A stretch of DNA of 64,000 nucleotides from Allosediminivita pacifica (lineage in GTDB: Bacteria; Pseudomonadota; Alphaproteobacteria; Rhodobacterales; Rhodobacteraceae): assembly GCF_003054175.1 (NCBI RefSeq), contig NZ_QBKN01000013.1:62001-126000 (forward strand), given 5' to 3'. Shown one piece after another: positions 24,023-32,341 of the stretch (position 1 is the first letter of the stretch; each line of letters starts with the position of its first letter). The position numbers and the translations under genes are program-made. Below the pieces are notes generated by a model, which saw only the letters and a list, made by a program, of their open reading frames with translations, made no database searches and was not told where the DNA came from.

Positions 24023-24949
24023 TCAGAAATTTACCGCGTCGCCGCCCTTGAGCGACAGCATCTCGCGCGCCTCGGCAGGCGAGGCGATCTCAAGGCCCAT
24101 GCCCTCGATGATGCTGCGCGCCTTGGTGACCTGCTGGGCGTTGCTTTCGGCCAGCTTCCCGCGCGAGATCCAGATGCTGTCCTCGAGCCCGACCCGGATG
24201 TTGCCGCCCATGCTGACCGCCTGCGTTGCGATGCGGAACTGGTCCTTGCCGGCGCCCAGCACCGACCAGCGAAAATCCTTGCCGAACAGCCGGTCGGCGG
24301 TGCGCTTCATGTGCATGATGTCCTCGTGGTGCGTGCCGATGCCACCAAGCAGACCAAAGACCGACTGCACGAAGAATGGCGGCTTCACTAGCCCGCGATC
24401 GGCGAAGTGGGCGAGGTTGTAGAGATGCGAGATGTCGTAGCATTCGAACTCGAACCGCGTGCCGTTGTCGTAGCAGGTCTCGAGCACGTACTCGATGTCC
24501 TTGAACGAGTTACGGAAGACGAGATCGCGCGACCCTTCGAGGTGCTCGCGCTCCCACTCGTGCTTGAAGGTCCTGTACTTCGCCAACAGCGGATAGAACC
24601 CGAAATTCATCGAGCCCATGTTGAGCGACGCCACCTCGGGCGACCACTTGGCCGCAGGCTTGGTGCGTTCGTCGACCGTCATGTAGGGCGATCCGCCCGT
24701 GGTGATGTTCACCACCGCGTCGGTCGACTGCTTGATCCGGCCGAGGAAGGGGGCGAAGGCCTCGACCGACTGGTCGGGTTTGCCGGTCTGCGGGTCCCGG
24801 GCGTGCAGGTGCAGGATCGCGGCGCCCGCCTCGGCGGCGCCGATTGCGGCCTCGGCGATCTCGTCCGGCGTAATCGGCAGGTGGTCCGACATTGTCGGGG
24901 TGTGGATCGCGCCGGTCACGGCGCAGGTGATGATCACCTTGTCAGTCAT
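24023..24949 (-). CDS. Beta-keto acid cleavage enzyme (BKACE, DUF849 family)
   Basis: 308 residues from the ATG at 24949. Typical N-terminus VIITCAVTGAIHTPTMSDHL, the zinc-binding H47-x-H49 in LHLHARD, GGSPYMTVDERTKP, and C-terminal GGNIRVGLEDSIWISRG. BKACE enzymes condense a beta-keto acid with acetyl-CoA to give acetoacetate and a new CoA ester. Characterised members act on 3-keto-5-aminohexanoate, dehydrocarnitine and others. It directly follows a 3-hydroxyacyl-CoA-dehydrogenase-like gene that could make the beta-keto acid. Substrate not readable from sequence. Confidence 0.93.
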   Translation of the reverse strand: MTDKVIITCAVTGAIHTPTMSDHLPITPDEIAEAAIGAAEAGAAILHLHARDPQTGKPDQSVEAFAPFLGRIKQSTDAVVNITTGGSPYMTVDERTKPAAKWSPEVASLNMGSMNFGFYPLLAKYRTFKHEWEREHLEGSRDLVFRNSFKDIEYVLETCYDNGTRFEFECYDISHLYNLAHFADRGLVKPPFFVQSVFGLLGGIGTHHEDIMHMKRTADRLFGKDFRWSVLGAGKDQFRIATQAVSMGGNIRVGLEDSIWISRGKLAESNAQQVTKARSIIEGMGLEIASPAEAREMLSLKGGDAVNF

Positions 24950-24951
24950 GG

Positions 24952-25896
24952 TCAGTCTCCGATTTCGTCCGTTGCGCGCCGCTTGTGGGCGGCAAGCGCC
25001 ATGAGGCGCCGGTCGCGCCAGGCTTGTCTTTCGGCGAGCGCCTGCGCGGGCAGGGCGGCGCGGCGCTCTGCCTCGATGCTGTCGAGAACCGGTCCGCGCC
25101 AGTCGGCGGCGGGCTGGTCCGAAAGGCCGTCGTAGATGCCCGCATAGCGTTCGACGTATTGCCGGATGCCCTCGGGCGCGTTCAGGTCGATGGTCTCGAA
25201 CGGGCCGATGAAGGACCACCGCAGGGCAAGACCCTCGCGAAGGCCGATGTCCACGTCCTCGGCGCTGGCATAGCCGTCGGCCACCAGGCGGAAGGCCTCG
25301 TGCAGCAGGGCGCCCTGCATCCGGTTCATGACGAAACCGTCGATCTCCTTCTGCATGACGATGGGGCGCATGCCGGCCGAGCGCAGCATATTGGCGGTAC
25401 GTTCCATCAGCGCGGGATCGGTCCATGGCGCGGGCACCAGCTCTGCCGCCGGGATGAGGTAGGCGGGGTTGATCGGGTGGTTCACCATGACCCGGTGGTG
25501 CCCTTCCAGCCCCTCGGAAATGGCAGAGGGCAGTAGCGCCGAGGAGGACGAAGCAAGCACCGTTTCCGGTCCCGCGATTGCGTCGAGCCTCGCAAAGATC
25601 GCGCGTTTGACGCCGATCTCCTCGAAGGTGCTTTCCTGCACGTGCTCCGCCCCGTCCAGCGCCTCTTCCAGGGTGGCAACGGGGTGGATACGGCCCAGAG
25701 CGTCTTCGGCCGTGCAGTCGATAAGACCCTGGCTTTCCAGTTCCGGGAGCATCTTTGCAGCAAAGTCTCGGGCGGCGGCCGGGGCGCCGGGGTTCTCGTC
25801 CCAGAGCCGCACCTCGTGACCGGCGCGTGCAAAGACGATGGCCCAGCCGCGACCGATGAGACCCGCACCCACGCATGCGACAGGGGCGGCCATCAT
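24952..25896 (-). CDS. 3-hydroxyacyl-CoA dehydrogenase-family protein (L-carnitine / L-gulonate dehydrogenase-like)
   Basis: 314 residues from the ATG at 25896, which overlaps the SDR stop by ATGA. N-terminal Rossmann fold VACVGAGLIGRGWAIVFARA, then the catalytic-His region VNHPINPAYLIPAAELVPAP and an all-alpha C-terminal domain. This small class of the family oxidises free beta-hydroxy acids such as L-carnitine or L-gulonate to beta-keto acids with NAD+. The BKACE gene comes 2 bp later, as in carnitine degradation. Unlike many carnitine dehydrogenases it has no fused thioesterase, and the neighbours are sugar-type genes, so a sugar acid is as likely as a betaine. Confidence 0.86.
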   Translation of the reverse strand: MMAAPVACVGAGLIGRGWAIVFARAGHEVRLWDENPGAPAAARDFAAKMLPELESQGLIDCTAEDALGRIHPVATLEEALDGAEHVQESTFEEIGVKRAIFARLDAIAGPETVLASSSSALLPSAISEGLEGHHRVMVNHPINPAYLIPAAELVPAPWTDPALMERTANMLRSAGMRPIVMQKEIDGFVMNRMQGALLHEAFRLVADGYASAEDVDIGLREGLALRWSFIGPFETIDLNAPEGIRQYVERYAGIYDGLSDQPAADWRGPVLDSIEAERRAALPAQALAERQAWRDRRLMALAAHKRRATDEIGD

Positions 25897-26687
25897 AGCG
25901 TCTCCACGTTGCCGTCGACGGGAAAACTCTGTCCTGACAGGTTGCGCCCGGTGTCGGCGATCAGGAAGGCGGCCATGTCGGCCACGTCCTCGGGCGGGGT
26001 CATGCGCCGCAGCGAGATGCGCGACAGGTACTCTGCCGTCATGTCCTCGCGGCTCACGCCGGTCTGCTCCGCGCGGGCGGCGATGACGCCCTCGATCCGC
26101 GGCCCCTCGATGATGCCCGGCAGGATCGCATTGGCGCGGATGTTGTCGGGCCCGAGTTCCTTGGCAAGGCTCTGCGTAAAGCCGATCACCCCCCACTTGG
26201 CCGAGGCATAGGGCGTGCGGAAAGCGTAGCCGAACTTCCCGGCCGAGGAAGATATGTTGACGATGGCGCCGCCGCCTGCGGCGCGCAGCATCGGCACCGC
26301 ATGGTGGGTGCACAGGAATTGCCCGGTCAGGCAGATGTCGATGCAACGGCGCCAGTCGGCGGGCGTGATCGCGTCCACGCCGCCGGTCGGCCCGGCAATG
26401 CCCGCGTTGTTCACCAGCGCGTCGAGCCCGCCCATGTCAGCCGCGATGGTCTCGAAGAAGGCGGCCACTTGGGCCTCGTCCGATACGTCGACCTTCATGG
26501 CAACCTCGGCGTCAAGTTCCTCTGCGGCGACCTTCAGCGCCGCGTCGTCGACGTCGCAGATCGCCAGCCGTGCACCCTGGCGTGCCAGCTCTCGTGCGAT
26601 GCAGAGACCGATGCCGCCTGCGCCCGCGGTCACCGCGACGCGCGCGCCGGTCAGGCCGGGCAGGGTCATGCGGGGGGTGTCACTCAT
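25893..26687 (-). CDS. Short-chain dehydrogenase/reductase
   Basis: About 264 residues from the ATG at 26687 (MSDTPRMTLPG), with AAGGAG 7 nt upstream; an ATG at 26702 overlapping the permease stop is possible. Classical SDR: cofactor motif TAGAGGIG, NNAGIAG, catalytic Ser in NISSSAGKFG and Y-A-S-A-K. The acidic residue after strand 2 (ICDVDD) suggests NAD(H). Likely oxidises a sugar or sugar acid in the same pathway as the SMP-30-like lactonase. Confidence 0.9.
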   Translation of the reverse strand: MSDTPRMTLPGLTGARVAVTAGAGGIGLCIARELARQGARLAICDVDDAALKVAAEELDAEVAMKVDVSDEAQVAAFFETIAADMGGLDALVNNAGIAGPTGGVDAITPADWRRCIDICLTGQFLCTHHAVPMLRAAGGGAIVNISSSAGKFGYAFRTPYASAKWGVIGFTQSLAKELGPDNIRANAILPGIIEGPRIEGVIAARAEQTGVSREDMTAEYLSRISLRRMTPPEDVADMAAFLIADTGRNLSGQSFPVDGNVETL

Positions 26688-26698
26688 GGATAACTCCT

Positions 26699-28759
26699 TC
26701 ATTCACGCAGCGCGATGACGGCCATCAGGATGACGAGGCCGAAGAAAACGGATCGGAAGGCAAAGGGCAGCGCGGTCCCGGCCAGCAGGGTCTGCATGGC
26801 GGTCAGCATCAGCGCGCCGCCCAGCATCCCGGCATAGTGGCCGCGCCCGCCGGTGATGAGCGCGCCGCCCACCACCACCACCGCGATCGAGGGCAGCAGG
26901 TAGTCGTCGCCCATCCCGAGGCTCGCCTGTCCCGAGAACCCCGCGAGCAGCACGCCCACCAGCGCCGCGCAGAGCGCCGAAAGGATGTAGACCGAGACGA
27001 TCACGCGCCCGGTGCGCACGCCCGAGAGCCGGGCTGCCAGTTCGCTGTTGCCGACGGCATAGACGCGGCGGCCGAAGGCGGTGCGTCCCAGAAGCAGGAT
27101 GGCAAAGGCCGTGAAGACCACCATGAAGAGGATGACAGGCGTGATGCCCATGACCTTGCCGGTCATCATCCAGCGCAGCACCGGCGGGGCAAAGCCCGCG
27201 GGCGTGCCGCCGGACCAGATCAGCGCGGCGCCCTGCAGGATGCCGTTCATGGCCAGCGTCACCACGATGGGCGAAAGCCCGAGGGCGACCACGCCCAGCC
27301 CGTTCGCCAGACCGATCACCGCCGCCACCGCGAAGACCACCGGTAGGGCGGTCAGCAGACCCATGTCCTGTCCGCCGACGAGCCCTGTCAGCAGCACGCC
27401 CGAAAGCGCGATGCACCAGGGCAGCGACAGGTCGAGCCCGCCGGTCAGGATCACCGCGCCTTGTCCCAGTGCGAGGATGGCGAGGAAGCTCGACAGCACG
27501 AGCAGCGAATCCCAGTATCGCCAGCCGGTGAACACGTTGCCCAGCACCGCCTGCGTCGCGATCAGCACCAGCGCAAGGCAGAGCCAGGCAGGCAGCGCGT
27601 GACGGAGCGTGTGGCCGTACTTCTGCATGAACGAAAGGCGCGGGGCCGTGTCGGAGGGTCGGGTGAAGGCGAGGCGCCTGTCCTCTGCCGGGCGCTGCGT
27701 CACGAGCCAGCCCTTCCGTCTCGCAGACAGCGCGTCGCTCAGGTCGCGCAGCCTTAGCGACAGCGTGCTGTCCTTGCTCAGCGACCCCGCCAGTACCGCG
27801 ATCAGCAGGACCGCGCTTTCGGCAATGGTGGAGTAGTAGGCCGAGACATTGAGCGACAGCAGCAGGTTGACGACGATCATCAGGATATAGGCGCCGAGGA
27901 TGGTGCCCAGGACGCCGCCCTTGCCACCGCCAAGCCGGGTGCCGCCGATGACAACCGCGGCGAAGGTCGGAAGCAGCAACGCATTGCCTGCCAGCGGGTC
28001 ACCACTGCCGGTCTGTGCGCTGACGAAGACCCCGGCGAGCCCGTAGAGTCCGCCTGCGAGCACGTAGGTCGCGAAGGTGACCGTGCGGGTTCGCAGGCCG
28101 GTGGATCGCGCGGCCTCCGGGTCGCTGCCCACCGCGTAGAGCGTCACGCCGTAGGCCGTGCGCTTGAGCCAGAGCCAGAGCGCGACCAGTACCAGCAGCA
28201 GGGTGACCGGCGCGGGCAGAAGCCCGGGGATCGTGTCCCCGAGGTACGTGCTGGCAAGCGTGGGCGAGACGAACCCGCCGGGCATTGCCATGATCAGCAG
28301 TGTCAGACCCTGCACGATGAACATCACCGCCAGCGTCACCACGATGGGCTGCAGCCGCATGACGGCGACGAAGAAGCCGTTCACCGCGCCGACCCCCATG
28401 CCGATCGCGATGCCGATGGCGGTCCAGAGCGGCACAGAGGCCTCCATGTTTGACGGATCCATCGAGGTGGCCAGCACCGCGTTGACCAGCGACACCACCG
28501 CCCCGGCGGAAAGGTCGAAGCCCCCCGACAGGATCACCAGCGTCTGTCCCGCGGCCGCGATCGCCGTGGTGGCGCCGCCGCTGGCAAGGAAGGAAACATC
28601 AAAGTAGCTCAGGGGGTAGGGGCTCAGAAACGCGTTGAGCGCCATCAGCGCGGCAAACACGAGCGCGGCAACGATGACGGCCTGCCCGCGTTTCAGGTTG
28701 CGGAAGCTGCGGGTGGCCGTGCGGCGCGGTGCCGGGGAATGAAGGGTCTGGTCGGTCAT
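26699..28759 (-). CDS. Sugar ABC transporter permease, fused tandem RbsC-type protein
   Basis: 686 residues from the ATG at 28759, overlapping the ATPase stop by ATGA. Two complete BPD_transp_2 (RbsC/YjfF/YtfT-type) permease domains lie in one chain. The first (about 25-330) has AGQTLVILSGGFDLSAGAVV; the second (about 375-680) has LGQGAVILTGGLDLSLPWCI. They are joined by a cytoplasmic linker rich in Arg. CUT2 importers normally use two copies of a 320-340-residue permease, so here the dimer is encoded as one polypeptide. An upstream extension of the frame is a shadow. Confidence 0.9.
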   Translation of the reverse strand: MTDQTLHSPAPRRTATRSFRNLKRGQAVIVAALVFAALMALNAFLSPYPLSYFDVSFLASGGATTAIAAAGQTLVILSGGFDLSAGAVVSLVNAVLATSMDPSNMEASVPLWTAIGIAIGMGVGAVNGFFVAVMRLQPIVVTLAVMFIVQGLTLLIMAMPGGFVSPTLASTYLGDTIPGLLPAPVTLLLVLVALWLWLKRTAYGVTLYAVGSDPEAARSTGLRTRTVTFATYVLAGGLYGLAGVFVSAQTGSGDPLAGNALLLPTFAAVVIGGTRLGGGKGGVLGTILGAYILMIVVNLLLSLNVSAYYSTIAESAVLLIAVLAGSLSKDSTLSLRLRDLSDALSARRKGWLVTQRPAEDRRLAFTRPSDTAPRLSFMQKYGHTLRHALPAWLCLALVLIATQAVLGNVFTGWRYWDSLLVLSSFLAILALGQGAVILTGGLDLSLPWCIALSGVLLTGLVGGQDMGLLTALPVVFAVAAVIGLANGLGVVALGLSPIVVTLAMNGILQGAALIWSGGTPAGFAPPVLRWMMTGKVMGITPVILFMVVFTAFAILLLGRTAFGRRVYAVGNSELAARLSGVRTGRVIVSVYILSALCAALVGVLLAGFSGQASLGMGDDYLLPSIAVVVVGGALITGGRGHYAGMLGGALMLTAMQTLLAGTALPFAFRSVFFGLVILMAVIALRE

Positions 28760-30327
28760 GCCGGCTCCTTTTGTCCGGTGCGGGCCCCGGAGAGATGCAG
28801 GGGGTCGCTGCCCCCGAGCGTCGCTTCCATGATCGCATTCTCGGTCAGGTCGCCGCCCTGCAGCCAGCGCGACAGGCGGCCCTCGTAGAGCACGCCGACA
28901 CGGTCGCAGAGATGAACGAGCTCGGGGATTTCGGTCGAGTGGAACAGCACAGACCCGCCCGCGTCCGAATAGGCGCGCAGCAGGGCATAGAGTTGCTCCT
29001 TGGTGCCGACGTCGATCCCGCGCGTCGGATCGAAAAGCAGCAGGATGCGGCTCTGGGCCACGAGCCACTTGGCCAGCACGATCTTCTGCTGGTTGCCGCC
29101 GGAAAAGGCGCCCGCGGGAAGATAGTGCGCCCGTCCGTCGACCTCGACGGCGGCAAAGGCGCCATCGGCGGCGCGGGCCTCGGCAGCATCGTCGAGCAGC
29201 GGGCCGTTGTGAAAACGGGACAGCACCGGAAGGCTCGCGTTCTGCCGTCCGGGAAGCTTCAGGAAAAGCCCTTGCGTCTTGCGCTCTTCCGGCACGAAGC
29301 CGATGGAGACGGAGGGATGCATCGCGTCCGAGGGCGCGCGCAGGTGCAGCGGGGTGCCGTCCAGTTCGATATGCCCCGCGGTCAGGTGCTCCTGTCCGAA
29401 AAGCGCCGAGAAGAGCGCCTCCTGTCCCATGCCCTGCAGTCCCGCGATCCCGAGGATCTCGCCCCGCTGCAGGGCGATCTCGGCCTCCTTCAGCTTCGGA
29501 CCGGCCGAGAGCGCGCGGGTGGCGAGCACCGGCGTTTCGCCCGAGGTGTCGCGGGGCGCACGGGGCGGGGGAAAGGCGTTCTCGACCGAGCGCCCGATGA
29601 TCATCTCGACCACCTCGGCATCGCTTACGTCAGCCACTTTTCCCGAATGCACGGACTTGCCGTTTCGCAGGATGGTCAGCGTGTCGCAGAAGGCGCGCAC
29701 CTCGGGCATCCGGTGCGAGATGAACAGCACGGTGATGCCCTGTCCCGAGGCCTCGGCGATGACCCGGCCAAGCCAGTCCACGTCGCTGCCCGACAGCGCC
29801 GAGGTCGGCTCGTCCAGCAGCAGGATGCTGGGCTTGCGAGAGAGCGCCCGGGCGATCTCGATCTTCTGGCGCACGGCGAGCGTGAGTTCCGAGGTCAGCG
29901 CGTCGAGGTCGACCTGGAGGTCCAGCGCCTCGAAATGGTCCGTGACCTCGCGGCGGATGCGGGCCCGGTTGAGCGTGCCGAGCGGCGTCCACGGCGCGCG
30001 CGGCAGCAGCATGTTGTCGAGCACCGTCAGGTCCGGCACCAGCGTGAGTTCCTGGAAGGCGGTCTGGATGCCGTTGGCGTGGGCATCGCGCGCGGTGCCG
30101 AGGCTGATCTGCTCGCCGTAGATGTGGATGCTGCCCGCGTCCGGACGGACGAGCCCCGACAGGAGCTTCATGGTGGTCGACTTGCCCGCGCCGTTCTCGC
30201 CCAGCAGCGCGTGCACGCGGCCCGGCGCGACCGAAAAGCTGACCTCGTCGTTGGCCACGGTGGGGCCGTAGGCCTTGGTGAGGCCCTCGACCTCGACCGC
30301 GGGCGCGGAGCCATTGGCGGATGACAT
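28756..30327 (-). CDS. Sugar ABC transporter ATPase (RbsA/MglA-like, double ABC domain)
   Basis: 523 residues. The first nucleotide-binding domain has an intact Walker A (GENGAGKSTTMKLLSG), LTLAVRQKIEIARAL in the signature region and LLLDEPTSALSGSD. The second has the usual degenerate Walker A of this family (GIAGLQGMGQEALF), SGGNQQKIVLAKWL and LLLFDPTRGIDVG. It energises the fused permease next to it. Substrate class: pentose/hexose or related, by family. Confidence 0.93.
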   Translation of the reverse strand: MSSANGSAPAVEVEGLTKAYGPTVANDEVSFSVAPGRVHALLGENGAGKSTTMKLLSGLVRPDAGSIHIYGEQISLGTARDAHANGIQTAFQELTLVPDLTVLDNMLLPRAPWTPLGTLNRARIRREVTDHFEALDLQVDLDALTSELTLAVRQKIEIARALSRKPSILLLDEPTSALSGSDVDWLGRVIAEASGQGITVLFISHRMPEVRAFCDTLTILRNGKSVHSGKVADVSDAEVVEMIIGRSVENAFPPPRAPRDTSGETPVLATRALSAGPKLKEAEIALQRGEILGIAGLQGMGQEALFSALFGQEHLTAGHIELDGTPLHLRAPSDAMHPSVSIGFVPEERKTQGLFLKLPGRQNASLPVLSRFHNGPLLDDAAEARAADGAFAAVEVDGRAHYLPAGAFSGGNQQKIVLAKWLVAQSRILLLFDPTRGIDVGTKEQLYALLRAYSDAGGSVLFHSTEIPELVHLCDRVGVLYEGRLSRWLQGGDLTENAIMEATLGGSDPLHLSGARTGQKEPA

Positions 30328-30395
30328 GCCGTCCTCCGATATGTGTTGTGATCAGGTGGAAGGGCCCCGACGGCCGTGACCGCCGGGGAAGCTCA

Positions 30396-31514
30396 TCAGC
30401 TCTCGGGCTGACCCACGAGGGCGGCATTCAGGCCAAGCTGCGGCAGCTCCTCGGAAAAGATCGAGGCAAACCAGCCGGGGTTGGAGACGAGGCCGGGCTG
30501 GAAGGCGTTGCAGCCCGCCTTCTGCTCGTCCCAGCTACCTGTCTCGCAAAGCTCGATGGTCTCGTTGGTCACGAGCGGCAGCGGTAGGGTGGTGTGCTCC
30601 GGGATATCCTTGCCGTCGAGCTTGTCCACCGCCAACTTCAGTGCAAGCGCGCCAGAGTAGGGCGGCGAGGCATATGAAATCCGCGGAGCGCCCATGGGCG
30701 CGTAGGGGGCGCTCGCCCCGTCGACCTCGGTATCGGCGGGCAGCATCTGGATGCGGCCCCCGTTCGATCCCTCGCCCGCGCAGGGCAGAAGCTCGGAGGG
30801 CTCGCGTCCGGCTTCGAGCTGCATCGCGTTGGCGGTATAGCAGCCGACCTGCATCCACAGTCCGTCGATATCGGACCAGTCCCGCGTGGCCATCAGCTTG
30901 TTGAGTTCGGTCCGGGCAACCGCCTGGCTCCACATGCCGACGGCTTCACCGACGATGTTGATGCCCTCGTGCTGGGCAAAGACCTCTTTCGCGGCGCTGG
31001 TGCGCGCAGTGTCGACCGAGGTACCCGGCACGCCGGTTACCATGACCACGTCGCCTTCGCCGTCCATCTCATCGACCAGCCATTCGGCCGTCTCCCGCCC
31101 GGCTTCGGCCTGATCGATGGTGACATTGTAGGCGCAATCCTCGGTGATCTCGGCATCATACGCGATGATTGTCACGCCGCGGGAACAGGCGCTTTTGACG
31201 ACGCTGTTCAGGGCGGTCGGCGAGATCGGGAAGACGACGATCGCGTCGGCCCCAGCCTGTACCATTGCGTTGATCTGCTGGATCTGGCGCTGTGCATTCG
31301 GCCCGGCGACCTGCACCTCGAGGTTGACGCGGTCAGCATAGTCCGACGAGGCGGCCAGCGCCTTGACCATGTTCGAGGCTTCGGCCTGCCAGTCGTTCCC
31401 GATGTAGCTCATCGAAAGGTAAATGTCGTAGGGCGCGCCCTCGTCCTGCGCCTGTGCGGCGCCCGCGGAAAGCGCCAGTGCGCAGGCCGTGCCCGCAAGA
31501 AATCGTCCGATCAT
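30396..31514 (-). CDS. Sugar ABC transporter substrate-binding protein (CUT2, periplasmic-binding-protein-like I)
   Basis: 372 residues from the ATG at 31514, with GGGAGGA 6 nt upstream and a signal peptide (MIGRFLAGTACALALSAGAA, cleavage after AQA). The Peripla_BP_4 fold shows YLSMSYIGNDWQAEASNMVK, AGADAIVVFPISPTALNSVV, VIIAYDAEITEDCAY-type strands and VTGVPGTSVDTARTSAAKEV. At least four Cys residues, two of them in ETGSWDEQKAGCN, suggest disulfides in the periplasm. First gene of the operon SBP-ATPase-permease-SDR-dehydrogenase-BKACE-lactonase, divergent from the GntR regulator. Confidence 0.9.
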   Translation of the reverse strand: MIGRFLAGTACALALSAGAAQAQDEGAPYDIYLSMSYIGNDWQAEASNMVKALAASSDYADRVNLEVQVAGPNAQRQIQQINAMVQAGADAIVVFPISPTALNSVVKSACSRGVTIIAYDAEITEDCAYNVTIDQAEAGRETAEWLVDEMDGEGDVVMVTGVPGTSVDTARTSAAKEVFAQHEGINIVGEAVGMWSQAVARTELNKLMATRDWSDIDGLWMQVGCYTANAMQLEAGREPSELLPCAGEGSNGGRIQMLPADTEVDGASAPYAPMGAPRISYASPPYSGALALKLAVDKLDGKDIPEHTTLPLPLVTNETIELCETGSWDEQKAGCNAFQPGLVSNPGWFASIFSEELPQLGLNAALVGQPES

Positions 31515-31574
31515 GATGTCCTCCCTTGGCAGGCGACCCTCCCGATCGCCTGGCATGATTGATGATCCAATATC

Positions 31575-31584
31575 TTTGATCAAA
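31575..31584. promoter_or_regulatory. Palindromic operator TTTGATCAAA between the SBP and gntR genes
   Basis: A perfect 10-bp palindrome in the 136-bp divergent region between the sugar-binding-protein gene and the GntR/FCD gene. It repeats the core of the palindrome at 22803-22814. The placement fits autoregulation plus control of the sugar/BKACE operon by the GntR protein. Confidence 0.5.
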
Positions 31585-31650
31585 AGTCAAAACGTGTTTT
31601 GTTATCTCGAAAGGCCGCGTAGTTTGGGCGGCGAAGCAAGGGATTTGGGC

Positions 31651-32322
31651 ATGTTCGAAAGCGTCACGCCACTGAAGCGGGAAACCCTCCAGACGCTGGT
31701 GCACCAGCGCCTGTGCGACCTGATCCTACAGGGCGAGATCGCGCCCGGGGAATCGATCACGGTGGGCAGCATCGCCAAGGCGCTGGACGTGAGCCCGATG
31801 CCCGTGCGCGAGGCGATATCGCGGCTCATGGCGCTGGGCGCGCTGACGGTGGTCTCGGGGCGCTCCATAGGTGTGCCCCGTCTCGGGCTGCAGGAACTTG
31901 CCGACCTGCGCAGGGTACGTTCCGAGGTCGAGGCCTCGGCCGTGCGCTGGGCAGTGCAGCAGCGCGACGCCGCCTTTCTGGCAAAGCTGGAAGAGATCCT
32001 GTGCAGCATGGAAGCGGCCGAGAAGGCAGGGCAGGTCCGCGAGTTCATCCACGCGAACTACGACTTTCACTTCGCCATCTACCGTCAGGCGGGTTCGCCA
32101 CTTCTGCTCGAGATCATCGGCAACATCTGGCTGCGCATCAATCCCCAGTTCCACCTGCTGCAGCGCCACGGGCACTACCGGGTGTCCAATCGTCAGCACC
32201 GCGCGCTCTTCGACGCGATCAGCGCGGGCGACGAGGCGGTGGCCGTCGCTGCCCTGCGCGAGGACATCGGCAGCGCCTACGAGGTGATCCTCGAGACGCT
32301 GAAGGACGACAGCAAGGACTGA
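31651..32322 (+). CDS. GntR-family (FCD domain) transcriptional regulator
   Basis: 223 residues from the ATG at 31651; an upstream frame reaching into the divergent gene is not credible. N-terminal winged helix (TLVHQRLCDLILQGEIAPGE, then SIAKALDVSPMPVREAISRL) and a C-terminal all-helical FCD ligand domain with metal/ligand-type residues in NYDFHFAIYRQAGSP and SNRQHRALFDAI. Divergent from the sugar/BKACE operon, so it is its likely repressor. TTTGATCAAA is the candidate site. Confidence 0.92.
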   Translation: MFESVTPLKRETLQTLVHQRLCDLILQGEIAPGESITVGSIAKALDVSPMPVREAISRLMALGALTVVSGRSIGVPRLGLQELADLRRVRSEVEASAVRWAVQQRDAAFLAKLEEILCSMEAAEKAGQVREFIHANYDFHFAIYRQAGSPLLLEIIGNIWLRINPQFHLLQRHGHYRVSNRQHRALFDAISAGDEAVAVAALREDIGSAYEVILETLKDDSKD

Positions 32323-32341
32323 CCGGCCAAACGCTCGTGTT

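Noticed and set aside
24949-24952. Frameshift between the dehydrogenase-like and BKACE genes
   Set aside because: The two genes have proper start and stop codons 2 bp apart and belong to different families; the long composite frames are shadows.
31489-31650. N-terminal extension of the GntR regulator
   Set aside because: It would overlap the divergent binding-protein start and the operator; the ATG at 31651 gives a standard-length GntR protein.
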